Below, one piece after another: positions 46,346 through 57,639 of a stretch of 64,000 nucleotides of DNA. Below the pieces are notes generated by a model. That model saw only the letters and a program-made list of their open reading frames with translations, searched no databases and was not told the DNA's origin. Numbering within the stretch: the stretch's first letter is position 1; every line of letters starts with the position of its first letter. Source of the stretch: Phytoseiulus persimilis (lineage: Eukaryota; Arthropoda; Arachnida; Mesostigmata; Phytoseiidae); NCBI GenBank assembly GCA_037576195.1, contig CM075101.1:45136001-45200000 (forward strand). Reading direction: 5' to 3'. Both the position numbers and the translations under genes were made by a program.

Positions 46346-48000
46346 TTATTGAGTCGGCGGCGGCTTCCCCAATACACCTCCCCTTTCAAGACATCTACTT
46401 CCGGGAACGATGTCTACGACACTATTCGGACTCCCATTGACGCCGTCTTGACTGGGGATCTTGCCATCTAACGCTTCGTCGTTCGGTAGCGAAACTGTAT
46501 CCTCCGGGTCCAGCTCGTCGGAGCACGGGACTGCGGGAGAACGCTTCCAGAGCTGGTTCGAAAGGCGAACCCACTTCTCTTCCTGATACCGGACTTCCAC
46601 CATGGCCTTCCCCAGGAACCTTCCTACCGTGCAGGACACTCGCGCGCCATTTGCCAACTCCACCCCCAACAAGAACTGTTAGCTGCGGATCCCATGATGA
46701 CGGTCGGACTGAGTTTTCATCTCTCTCCGTCAGTCTGTGTGACCAGGCTGAGTTTCGAAAGGCCTATAAACGTCGAACGGAGTGCGCACCTTCCTGCCGA
46801 AGAAAACTTTCGCGAGCGACCTGCCAACGATCGCCTCATTCGGTGTATACACAGTTGTTAGCGGAAACCGCCACGTCCGAGCTGTCCAACGAATTCTTCA
46901 TGGTGTGAACCATCTTTTCTGCTTGCCCATTGCTCATCGGCCACGGTTGCAGTGGGACTTTCACTGGACAATCGGCGCTTCGCGCACAGTGGTCGCAGCT
47001 TTCGACGTCACTGGCCAGTATACGTGTACTCTGGCGAGAGCTTTCATCCGCCGCATCTCAGGATGGGCGGCGTGCAGTTGCTTCAGATCCAGAGCCCGAA
47101 GAGATGGTGACACGACAACGCGATCGTCGAATAGGAGGATCCCATTCGTTGTGCTGAGTTTGCCGCGTAGTTGTGAGTAGGGACGCAGAGCGGCTTTCCG
47201 AATGTCTTCTGCTCTCCAGCCTTTCCTGACTCGGTCCATCACTTGAGCCAACAGCGCGTCTCTCTGCATGGCGACAGCAAGCTCGCGATATTTCAGCAAT
47301 ATTTCAGCCTCTCCTGGCTCCAGGCTCGCGATGACTTCTTCTAACTCAGAGTGTGAAACGCTCGATGTGAAACACTGCCTTCTCTGAACCATCGAAGTAT
47401 CTTTGCAGGAGAACACCACCTATGCTCGTCTCACACGCATCCGCAGCAACAAAGAAGAGTTTGCCGGGGATCGTAATGCGCCAGCAGTAGAGGACCTGAA
47501 AGAGTCTCACGAATGGACTTGAAAGCGGCTGACTCCTGTGTCGATCACCTGAACGCCATATCCTTGCGTAGCAGAGATCCGAGGGCCGGTTTGAAGCGAT
47601 GTAACTGATCGACGAATTTTCCATAATAGTTGACGAGACCCATGAACGAGCGAACCTCGGCAACGTTTGTTGGCTCCCGGAGCTGCCGGATCGCCTCGAC
47701 TCGGGAGGGATCAGCGAGAATTCCATGCTCATCTACGATCAAACCAAGATATTTGACGGATTGGGCGTTCGAGTCCCACTTTGCGAACCGCAGGCGAAAA
47801 CCCCAGTCTTGCAACCGACGACGAACCTCATGAAAACGCATGTTTTGTGTCTGCCGCTCCATCGCCATCACCAGGATATCATCCAAATAAACTTGAATCC
47901 CCCCCTCTGTCAGTTTCCTCGGTCCGATGCTTCTGAACGTTAGGTTGGGGGCCGCTTCGTAGTCTGTGAGGACCGCGCAGGGACGCGATTGGTTTTTCTT
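46346..48000 (-). mobile_element. Gypsy-type fragment inserted between the two LINE halves
   Basis: On the minus strand: the RT active site YLDDILV (about 47890-47870), SVKYLGLIVDEHGI and SFMGLVNYYGKFV, an RNase H segment (FFVAADACETSIGGVLLQ), the integrase zinc region (ALDLKQLHAAHPEMRRMKAL; ARVHVYWP), then a jump to SNGQAEKMVHTMKN and TPNEAIVGRSLAKVFFGRK, and the integrase C-terminus (VEVRYQEEKWVRLSNQLW). The DDE core between the zinc region and SNGQAE is deleted. No LTR is recognisable at either end. Its relation to the Gypsy copy at 1.9 kb is distant. Confidence 0.75.
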
Positions 48001-48009
48001 CGACGAGAT

Positions 48010-48480
48010 TTAGATTTCGTCTCGCAGGATAATGCAAGCCATTATGGTCGATTTTCCTGCTCAAAGTCCGAGTTGTTGTTCCGCTTTAAAGTTTTTGTGG
48101 TCCAAGTAGCTAGTGAGTCTTGCTGGTACCAATGAGGACACGAGTTTACAATGCACCGAAGGATATCGCACCCATGTTTCAAGAACGTACGAAGATCGGC
48201 GTAGAGCTCAGAAAATGGTGGCCGATCATGTCAGCCTGAAACACTGCTGATCTCTAAACCGAATCTCGTGCTCTTTGCGTTTTCCGCTTTTTTTCACTTG
48301 GCAGACGAGCTTCAGCGTCTCCGAGATGAATCAGACTACATGGCCCGCATTCCATTCCGATGATTCTGCTCCGTAGTGCGAATTATATGGGTTGCGGAAA
48401 AGGCTGCCAGTATCTGTTGCTATATCATTGGACACGGCGCGTGCCCAATACTGATCGAGTGAAAATGAGAATCCAAAGGT
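48010..48480 (-). other. Junction region between Gypsy fragment and LINE
   Basis: The sequence shows neither clear Gypsy nor clear LINE motifs. It may be decayed RT N-terminal sequence of either element. Confidence 0.4.
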
Positions 48481-48483
48481 CTG

Positions 48484-50230
48484 AGTATGTTCTTTTTCGC
48501 GATTCCCCTCTACGAGGAGGCATCCCGGGGGTTTCTATTGCCCTTCGGAATTATCGTCAGCACGCATTTGCGCCAGTCGGAGGGAATGCTCCCTCGATCG
48601 TATCAAGTGTTCAGGAGCGTGGTGATGTGTGGTTTCATCGCGCCACATTGTTTTAAGTGTTCGATCAGTATCTTGACGGCGCCCGCAGCTTTGTGTCCCG
48701 GGAGCGCTTGTATCGCGTCGACTACCTCAGTGATCGACCAAGGGTGATTCATTTCTTCCAGCTCCGCGGCGTGTCCCTCGTCTCGCACCCAGGTGAGGTG
48801 TTGGACTGTGGACGCTATAGTGTTTTCTTCATCGTAAAGCTCCTTGAAGTGCTCAATAAAGTCGTCTGAGGGGATAGGGCAGCTTCCCCGGGTTTGTTCT
48901 TTCTTCAACCACCGTCGAGTTTTTTTAGCGGCTTCATTGATGAGGCGTTGTTCCTGAATATATCCGTAGTCATTTTTTTCTGTTGCAGCAGTCTCCTGTA
49001 TATCGTTCTCGGTTCGATTGCTTGTGGAAGGCTGCTCGGTCGATCGATTGTGTACCTTACTGTGGTTCAAAGCTCTCTTTGAGCCCGATAACACCCCCCA
49101 TCAAGCCAGGGTTTTGACTGTCTGGATCTGGGTGTATCAGTCGAGCTTCTGATCAACTCTATCAGCCATTTGTTTCTCTCATACACGTTAGTCAGAGTTT
49201 TCAGATCTTCTATTTTCATCGATCTTCCAGTATTGTCTTCTTGTTGAGTGCTGGATCTCCGTGTTTTTGGCTTGGTGCTGCATCTCTGAAACTCAATGAG
49301 TATGGCAGTTTGGAGATGGGGAGTTATTCCGAGGGTGGTCAAGTGTTCATTGTGTCCCAAGCATAGGGCTGGCATGTTTATTGCGAATATGTCTATTGTC
49401 GAGCTCCTCTGGTGTGAGGTATAAGTAGGTATCGAGTCGACTGTCACTGTTCAGCGGCCCCAGGTGTCCCAAGCTTCCGTCAGGACTTTTGTGCATGTCG
49501 TGGTCCTTCTGTCAAGTTGTGCGTTGAGCTCATAGAATCGTCGGGATGTCGTGGCGTATGTACATAGTTGACCAGTTTCTCTCTAAAACTTCCGATTGAT
49601 TCAGCAGGACTTGTGTACAATGCAATGACGACGATGTTGTTTGCTTCAATGACTACAGCGTCGTCTTCGACTCGTTTGCATTTCGCGTTGATCAGTGTTG
49701 AATACAACCGTCACTCCGCCCATTGGTATTCCAAAGTCTTCTGTCTTCAGAGCTGGACATCGTGCAGACTGGAGCGAGGGGAACTTTAGGTCGTCGTTTG
49801 TCACCCACGTTTTGGTGAAGACGAAGATTTCGTATGCTTCTATTTGGTTTTCGTAATTTCATCTTCCTTCTCAAGTTCTCACAGTCGCATAGACCGATAA
49901 CGCATTCGGTCTCACCTATCTTTTCCTTGGTTGTCGGTTCCCACGGTATCGTTTCGAGTTGATTCCGTCCGGGCGAGGAATTTCTGCCTCCGTTCTCTGT
50001 GGTTTTCGGTGCGAAAAGTTCATAGTTGTTTTAGTTGTTGTGTGGGTTGTGGTAGAGGCGACACCGGCTGCAGGTTTTCGTTGTTGACTACTTCATCCTT
50101 CTGTTCTTCACGGGGTATTCCCTCACTCCCATACTCGCGCTCCAATCCGAGGGATCACTGGCTATTCCACCCTCTCCTTTCTCGAGTTCGACGACGAAAG
50201 AGGAGAAAATCGGGTTCATGACTCTGGGCT
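48484..50230 (-). mobile_element. 5' half of the LINE (endonuclease and RT N-terminal part)
   Basis: On the minus strand an endonuclease-like domain reads TECVIGLCDCENLRRKMK, GIPMGGVTVVFN and IVVIALYTSPAESIGSFREK (about 49930-49590). Next comes a linker, then KKTRRWLKKEQTRGSCPIPS and ITEVVDAIQALPGHKAAG of the RT N-terminal region. IPSDWRKCVLTIIPKGNRNP lies near 48575-48520, just before the interruption. The 3' half resumes at 46335. Frameshifts and stops are frequent. Confidence 0.75.
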
Positions 50231-50234
50231 TCGC

Positions 50235-50880
50235 TTTGGTCACTTTTTTCAATTTTTAATCACTGTGATAACGTAGTCCAGGATAGTCTGTGTGCTAACT
50301 TCGGTGGCAATTTGGTTGATGAATATCCGATCCGCCGCGCTGTGTGTCGAACGCGGCTGTGGGTATGCTCCAGCTACCCGTATCGTACACCATAGACAGA
50401 CGTTCGATTCATCGAACTTCGTTTTCTTCAGAATGAGTTCGTGGTCTCCTAGCTGTGTTCGTTCTGACGAGCTCGGAGGTCCTCGTGCGAGTCTCCCCAG
50501 CTGATCGCTTGCGGGTGATCGTTAGTCTCGGTGTCACTTGTGGTGATCTATCCTGCTGATTCAAACAGGAGCGTGCGGCTGGCATATGTCTCGTTTACAT
50601 TACTTCATTTACACATCAGATCGGATCCATCTCCTCGGGCCAGTGGAATCAGCGGATCTGTAGGGCTTCTTTTCCCATTTTCCCAGTTTCATCCTCGTAT
50701 CCCCACATGCCTCCAGATCATACCCTCCGGTGACACCCAATCGTCTGGCGAGCTTTTCCGTCTCGGAACCCTGAGCCGGAGCTGTCGAAGACAATTATGG
50801 CATCAGAAGAAAAGTGGATCGAGCGCTCTCCTGAGACCTCGTGTATCATGAAGGAGAAAGTGCCTTCCTGAGAATCCGGC
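50235..50880. other. No recognised gene, possibly LINE 5' flank
   Basis: Short frames only. The minus-strand sequence may include the remains of LINE ORF1, but no zinc knuckle is visible. Confidence 0.35.
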
Positions 50881-50884
50881 ACAT

Positions 50885-51448
50885 GACGTTTCGGCCCCGG
50901 ACATTTCGGTCCCAAAACATTTCGGCTCCAAGAGACTTCGGCTCCGAGACGTTTCGGCCTAGGACATCTGGCCCCGCACTCGCTCGCGATCTTCGGATTC
51001 CAGTCGATGTTCATTAATTCATCATCATTGATCCTCCATTCGCCTTTCACCCCCAGAAGAATATCTTCATCCCGCGGAGGGCCCCTGATAGTCGTTGTGC
51101 TCAGCGGATACCGTCAAATCTATCGCGATTGAAGACCTCGTTCATCTAACGCAACGGCTGCCCGTGGGGGCGCACGGCTTCAGTTAGAATGGTTGCAGAT
51201 AGCCTTTTTTCGTGAAGACGTCCACCGGGGTTGAAGCATGAAATATTTACACGAAGTCCTAAGAACAACGGAATGTCTCTTCACACATGGGCTCTATGCG
51301 TCATCTCATGCTTATAAGACCGCTACCGTTAGATGCCGAAATTTCCGTGCGCGACATGCTAGGTCCGTAAAGTCTTGGGGATGAAACGTCTTGCAGCGGA
51401 GAAGTCTCCGAGTCGAAAGGTCCGAGGCCGGAACGTCTCGGTCCCCTG
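50885..51448. mobile_element. Foldback element B with 16-bp subterminal repeats
   Basis: Left side 50885-50974: about six units such as ACATTTCGGTCCCAAA, ACATTTCGGCTCCAAG and AGACTTCGGCTCCGAG. Right side about 51361-51448: five units of the same repeat inverted (on the minus strand ACCTTTCGACTCGGAG, ACGTTTCATCCCCAAG). The unit is 15-16 bp. The core is about 390 bases without a transposase ORF. The architecture equals that of element A at 43.4 kb, but the repeat sequence is unrelated. Confidence 0.8.
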
Positions 51449-51454
51449 AAAAAC

Positions 51455-52800
51455 AGGCGGACCCGAAACCAATCTCAGCCCCCACAATGAGCGAAACTGG
51501 AAGACAGAGCTCCTGGTGAAAATATTGATGTTTCTAGAATACGAGCAGGCTGGAAGAGGAAAGAGTAAAGGACTGCATCGAGCTGGAAGTACAGCGTGTG
51601 TTCTTAAAGCTGCAACATTTTCGTGGCCTCCGTGTTTTGAGCTGTATTGTGGTCAAATTTCATCCGATTTGAGATCATTTTCTTCTGGGAAGGTCTTGAA
51701 GAGGCGCATCTTCTCGCATTTTCATTTCTGAGAATCAGATCAATGTTGCGTTTTACAGAGCTCGTCGAAGGTTTCCTCAATTCAATACATGGCCCCTGAA
51801 AGAACCTACCACGAGATCGCCGATTCTCAATCGGTTTTGTGAAATAAAATCGGAGAGGTTCCTCTCGAACCCACCCACAAAACGCGTGGGAGAACACGCA
51901 GATGGGTTGCGAATCGGATAAACGGTATTCAATACGAGAAACCCCCAGATTGAGCCCTCCAGACCTCTTTCGATCGCTCCCGTGGAGAGCCGCCCGTAAC
52001 TACTCAGGGAAGTTGGTTTCGGAAATTCCACTAAAAGCAAAAGTTTCTTATTTCAAGCCAGACTTTCCGAAAATGAAGTGACCGAGTCTATCCGATAACA
52101 TTTCTTTACCTCAAAAGTTACTGGGCGCTCATCTCGTGTCCCCGCCTGGAAAGGCGCCGACAACTCGGCTTCCGAAGCAGACTGGAGAGAGTACTCACGG
52201 CGAACGGCTGCTGGTTCGGAAGGAAAACTCGGAAGGATTTCCCACGACTCTCCCGAGTTGTTATTCGCCTCTTCAAGAGCTCTCGATAAAAAAGAAACGG
52301 GGCCAAGTTCAGGTGCTGAACTAGTGGTTCCGTAGGCTTGCGTTCCACATCGATCTGATCAACGAGCAGTATATTGGAAGCAAACCGCTGACGGCACAGC
52401 GAGGGACGAGTGCTAGTCGACAGTGCCGCAAAGCACAACTCTGGGTGGTTTCAGTTCCATTGCGACTAGCTTCCGGCGCGAAAAGCGAACCCTCGCCGGT
52501 AGAATGTAGAATGTGAGCCTGCATTGAAAAAGATCCCAGTTCGGATGAAAAATTTCCGAAGTACAGCTCAAAACACGGAGGCCACGAAAATGTTACGGCT
52601 TAAACAACACACCCTGAATCACTCAACAGCGACGTAAGACTCTAAGTTCCCGGTTCGAATGCGGAGAAAAGTGAGGTGGGTTTTAATGGGACGGTCCCAT
52701 GAATCCCATAGCGATATCAGCTGCCGGTTGTGCCAGTACATTCCCACTCACTCAAAAAGAGATTCTGTCCGTAAGTTTTGCGTGAGAACGTCGCCTCCTT
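51455..52800. other. No recognised gene
   Basis: Overlapping frames at 51604-52040 and 52118-52440 show no motif. Confidence 0.4.
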
Positions 52801-52804
52801 CACG

Positions 52805-53923
52805 TACCGTGTTTTCAGAAAGTGAGCCATCCCCTGAAAATAAGCCGTGCCTCGATTTTCGAACATTTCGGCTATGTGACCCGTACCCCAAATATAAGCC
52901 GATCTCAGCGTAGAGACCGCGCGCGAGAAATGTCGAAATAAGTACATGTTTTCGAATTCGTAGGGTTTAGTAAACGCCGATTGGAGATGACGTCTCCAAG
53001 CTGAGAAGTTTGTGGCAAGGGTTCGTGGCACGCTGCTATCCCAGGTCCTTACTCGTTGAAGGTCTCCCGTGTTCGATCAAGGAAAGATTGAACGCATTCC
53101 CGGTGCACACGTTCTCGAATCTGAGAAAGCTCGGGCGACTCAAGATGTGATTCGGGAGTATGTCGATTTAATGCTGTCGCCGATCGCTCGCTGCGGGCAA
53201 AGAAGACTCGTTATTTGGGACTCAGCGAGCACCCATAGTGCGAAGACAAGGATGACTTCCCCCACCACGGGAGGGGTGGATCAGATCATAACACCCCCTC
53301 GCATACCCGGAGACCTCTCTGTTTTCCGGCTGAACCTCTCAGCCAGTCCTCAGGAGTGTCACGGGATCACCTTTCGGTATTGCTTCAGTAACAATCCCTC
53401 TCGCCTCGCAAATCCCATTGCGGATACCCGGAAACCTGGACCTCAAAAGATCACTTGGGCCATGAAGTCAATGAATACATAAACCATTGTATGCAGAAAT
53501 ACACGCCGCAACTTTGTCAAACCTAGCCTATCAGAAGCAGTGTCATGGGTGGAAAACTCATGGGCTAAGATCTCCAATGATTGTGCGAGAAATTCACTGA
53601 GAGCTGGTTATCTTGGCAAAACTCGCTCGTCTGAAGGAACCTTCATGACGCGATGATCGTCCCGGAGGTCGATAAGTCGAAGTGGCCTTCTCCACCTCGA
53701 CGATTTTCGAAGATATTCCAGAGGGAGATGACATGGTTGCCGTTCCAGGATGAGTGCCGTGAGTTTGTTGACTCGGTATCTCGGAGTGAGAATTTCAAAG
53801 CGCCCTTGTGAACATTGATATAAGTGAAACGACTGGAAGCCATACCCCGAAAATAAGACGCAGTCTGATTCTCGGACCCCGAGACGAATAAAAGCAATGG
53901 CTCATTTTTCGCATAACACGGTA
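52805..53923 (+). mobile_element. Pogo/Tigger-like DNA transposon, degenerate
   Basis: The ends are inverted: TACCGTGTTTTCAGAAAGTG at the left matches, with mismatches, the reverse complement of GCATAACACGGTA at the right. The extended termini share TGAGCCAT, and both ends fall in TA, the target duplicated by Tc1/mariner-type elements. Subterminal CCCCTGAAAATAAGCC-type motifs occur at 52831, 52885 and 53840. Inside, 53105-53260 encodes VIREYVDLML and LVIWDSASTHSAK, resembling the second Asp and following His of a DDE transposase. The rest of the transposase is not readable. Confidence 0.7.
53321..53423. repeat. Dispersed repeat, copy 2 (inside the pogo-like element)
   Basis: Matches 18966-19060 over about 95 bases. 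See that entry. Confidence 0.75.
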
Positions 53924-53929
53924 CCTATT

Positions 53930-54500
53930 TCCGATTTCAGGAGAGGGTATCAGGTCTAAGATGGTCGCTCGTGGAGGTCAAATCTGGAAAGGTTCATGCA
54001 TCCTCCTTTCCTCCCGCCTCATCGCGTGGATCATTCACAGTTCCTCCGTCGACTGCGGAAATCCGTCAGAACCCGGTGGCTGTTCTAGAATACGAACGGT
54101 GCCACTGATAGCAAACACGCATCAGCTAATACGTCACGAGCCTTCCTACTGACGAAGATGCGATCTTTGAGAGGAACTCCATCAACTGTGGGGTGACTGA
54201 GAATTCGCGTGCAGGTATAAATCGAAATATGTCGAGGCATCTTCATTTCCGAGTGCATAGCTAGTCTAGGTTTAAATTCATAAGATGAACTCGCATTCCG
54301 CACATTTGGTCACACTTCCCCATTCTGCACGACTTCGTCGCTGCTGGCCACTACACTCATCGTATTTACCCTCTCTCCGGTTCCCCAGGCGGAGTCTGTG
54401 TCTTCTCCCGATAGCGCCATACCCCTCTAGCCAACAAGTCTACCAGTATGGAAGCGGCTCGGAACCTGCTCCCCCTAACAGTACTCAACCCAACGCCCTC
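53930..54500. other. No recognised gene
   Basis: A plus-strand frame of about 100 residues at 54285-54590 overlaps the first IR-B exon in another frame and is probably a shadow. Confidence 0.4.
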
Positions 54501-54504
54501 GTGA

Positions 54505-55140
54505 AATCCTTATCAGACCCGCTCGATTCGGAACCTCGCAGACGGAAATTCGAAGGAATCCTACGATCTCAAAGTGGTTGTCAATGGTAGCGCGGAGGGC
54601 ATCCTGAGCGATTTCAGTGGAAGTATCTTGAAAGTTGCCAATTTCGCAGTGAGTATTTATCAGTGATCACCCATTTGGACGGAGATGCTATGGGGGACCC
54701 AAGAAATACGACCAAAGGCTTCCGGACAATCTCAGTTATAAACTTCAACTTCCGATGTATGGGAGTTGCGGAACTCATCCACCCAACGGGTCGTTAACGG
54801 GTCCTCTTCGGGACATCAGGGATAAGTTTGGTGGTGGTGCCATCTCCCATACTCTTGCTACATGTTTGACCGGACGGGCTGAATTCGGCTCCACTCACTT
54901 CGTATCCACTGCGGTTCAGCTGACCCACAGTGAGTGAGCAAGACTTTGGGTAGGTCACGTCCTCATCATTCTAGATTGTGGACATGACCGTGAACCAATA
55001 TTTTTCGGACAACCCCGTCCTGATGGATCACTGCGAATAACTCAGACGACGCATCGGGCAGACGCTTGTCAGCTATCAGCTATGGTACAGCCCATGTGTC
55101 CTTTCCTCTATCATTCACAGAAGCCTTCGATACTTTGGAA
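54505..55140 (+). pseudogene. Ionotropic receptor copy B, decayed
   Basis: Exon 1 counterpart to 54648 (VVVNGSAEGILSDFSG, then ILKVANFA, then GTGAGT). Exon 3 counterpart 54736-54826 (SYKLQLPMYGSCG, NGSLTGPLRDIRDK), whose donor has lost a base. Exon 4 counterpart from 54975 (IVDMTVNQYFSDNPVLMDHC), then a stop and frameshifts. The exon encoding GGMFDAI, present in copies A and C, is missing because only about 85 bases separate exons 1 and 3. All channel exons are absent. Confidence 0.75.
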
Positions 55141-55420
55141 CGAGACCTTTCCGAAAGCTTCTCGGAGGAGACTTTGTGGTCTCGCTCTAACACTTTCATC
55201 CACCCTCTCACGGTTGTGTGCTCTGCGTAAGAATCAATCATCATCTTCAACAACCCAGCCACTTGTCAATAATAACCGTGACAAGAACGATTCAAATCTT
55301 CCCTACATGAAATGTGTTCTCTGTGTGAAAGATGATGTCCACTTTTCGGCCGAATTCAGTCATTCGTTGTCCGACGATTAGTAGTTCAGTCTGCCTCTTG
55401 AGAGGGACTGTTACGTAACG
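55140..55420. other. Tail of IR copy B
   Basis: No recognisable exon. It leads into the block shared with copy C. Confidence 0.4.
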
Positions 55421-55613
55421 GCACTGCCTATTCTCGTTGGAGGGAGATTCGGAAGCGCGGTTCTATTATTCACGAGCGACGGCACGGTAGAAGCTCTGAG
55501 AAATATCGACAGATCAGATGAAGCATGATGAAGCTGTAATCGAAAGTGAGGAGCATCCATTAGGGTTGATGACGCTAAAAACAGCCGCGAAATACTGGTT
55601 GCTAATTGACATT
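55420..55613 (+). repeat. Block shared with IR copy C tail (copy 1)
   Basis: The stretch containing TATTATTCACGAGCGACGGC, ATCGACAGATCAGATGAAG and CATCCATTAGGG matches 62427-62642 base for base with scattered changes, in the same order. The similarity ends near 55613, where the Mutator-like element begins. Confidence 0.75.
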
Positions 55614-55616
55614 AAG

Positions 55617-57593
55617 AACTTGGGGCATCACGCTCTGCGCCCAATACGGCTGTCGACGTCGTGCGAATATCTTCATGTTGAATGCACCTTGATGCAATGA
55701 TTGGAAGCAAACTTTCACATTTAGGAATTCGAAGGTCCTTCTCGTAGTGAACTTCTCCCAAGGCAGAGTGGAGGGAGGCTCCTCTTCGGAGTTGATATGG
55801 TCGCTTGGAATTGACCCCGGAATCAGCCTTCCAGAGTTTGAGTTGATGAGAATCCATGAGAGAAATTCACAGGGGACTTTCCAGCGGAGAATAAGATTCA
55901 TCAGTGAGGAAATCGTGGGAAGGAGGCCTTTTTGTAGATTCCCATTGGAGATTTTCCCCAGCTCTGAGAAACTCATTCATTACGCTAAGCAGAGTCTCTG
56001 TACCCTAGTTGTACACGCAGAGAGCTAACAGAACTGCGGTCTGGAGCGTTCGATACCCACAGAACGTTGATTTGGGCGTTATTTTCCAAACAAGGGAGTG
56101 GAGTTTTTCGTTACTGTTCTGGCTGTTCGCTCCGATGCATCGCTCCAGCAAACTCGTTTTGTTGAGATCCTCATAGACGGGTTTGATCGCTCTCAATACG
56201 TCTTCCGAGAAAGCAGCCTTGTGCTTGAATCCTTCTAGTCTACCTTCAGCCACAGCCCTCTGCCAAGCGCACCAACTGCTCGACCCGGGCGGACAATTTT
56301 GGTGTTGAGGGTGCTCGTCCGTCGAGCTCCGGTGGTAAAAAGTCGCCCAGACAGCCTTCTTCATTCTGTCAACTGAATCAGAGTTCTAACGGATCGCTTC
56401 CCCGAAATAGGCTTGAAGTTTATCGATTTCCTTTGCGGTTAGCCCATTCCTGCCTGAAGGGTTCTCTCTCAGGAGTTTCCGAAGTCTATCACCCATGCGC
56501 TTGCCCACATGACCGATGCACTCCTTCTTGACCACAGTTTTTGTTTTGCCGTAGGGCTTTGCTCTCAAGACGGCCTTATATGCGCGTGAGTCACAGTCCC
56601 CAATTAAATGCTTGTATACGAGCCCGCGACGTTCGATAGATCTATTGAATAATTCTGTAGCTCCTGCCGCTTCCATCGCTCCGCTCTTTCCTTCATGATT
56701 CCTAAAGCATTCAGAATGATGACCTTCCATGACTCCTTGAAGCTCCGAAGAGCCAACATCTTTCTCCAATTGATGACAGAAGCTACAGTACAAGCTCTTC
56801 ACGGTTGCATCCAGAACCTTCCCTGTTTCTTTACCGGTCACGGCAATGAGTCCGTAGAGCGAAGAGAACCCCCTCGTCATCCACGAGCCGTCAGCAGAGA
56901 CTGCCACCGTACTGGGATCGGGGAAAACCATCGATTCTTGAGTACCAGCCCGCTCTTCTTCAGCCGCTTCTGCCATACAACGTTCAACGACGGTTGCGGC
57001 CGCGGTGTGCAATACCTGACATGCCTCCGTGTGGCTACGTCTAGATAGGAATGGAAACAAATTCATCACACCACAGAATAGACTGCTTCCACTGCACCCA
57101 ATGCCAAGAAGACGCATCGCGAAAAGTACACGCTTGTCGATTTCATAGCCGTTCCGGAGGAACGTGCCGGAAGCAATCTTGGTTGGTTGGAATACGGCAC
57201 AAGTAACGCCGATTTTGAATCCGAGTCCTCGGATATCTTGCGCGGTGAACGATACATCCCCGCCACATTTCCGACATCTGACAAGCGTTGATAGTACACC
57301 GGAAACCAAATCGAATTCCAGTACAACATACTGGAATTTTTCGTAGACTTCGGCGTGAATCGACTCGGCGAAGGACAACTTTCTCCAGGACCGTGGACTC
57401 GATCTCTCCCGCTCCGTGACTTTCTTTCCCTCTTAGGCACAGCTTTCTTAGCTTTTCCGACTCCCGCCGGGTTTCCTCGGCTTCCTTTGCGATCTATTCG
57501 ATCGCAATTTTTCGAACCTTCTACACCACCCTTTAGCCTTCGAGCGGCGGGGCTGCGCTCGAGTTCAGCTCGAATAATCCAACGCTTCCACAA
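55617..57593 (-). CDS. Mutator-like element transposase, nearly intact (one in-frame stop)
   Basis: On the minus strand a basic N-terminus (57593 to about 57380, in another frame) precedes 330 open codons starting near 57378. Landmarks: RCRKCGGDVSF zinc-type pair; VSADGSWMTRGFSSLYGLIA (first catalytic Asp); CSFCHQ; HHSECFRNHEGKSGAMEAAG; HLIGDCDSRAYKAV (second Asp); CIGHVGKRMGDRLRKLL. A TAG at 56386-56388 interrupts, then the frame continues MKKAVWATFYH, SSWCAWQRAV and NEKLHSLVWKITPK (third acidic region, Glu), and on to about 55680 after more breaks. This matches the Mutator-type transposase domain proteins common in ticks. It would cut and insert DNA. No terminal inverted repeats are identified. 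Confidence 0.8.
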
Positions 57594-57639
57594 TGCTCAG
57601 AGATCACCTCGTGGAATGCATAAATTACGCAGGTAATCT

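Noticed and set aside
52630-52660. GGTTCGAATGC as a tRNA B box
   Set aside because: No A box at the right distance and no acceptor-stem pairing.
57066-57593. 175-codon minus-strand frame as a separate gene
   Set aside because: Its N-terminal basic part fits the Mutator-like transposase N-terminus, and its second half is a shadow of the transposase frame.
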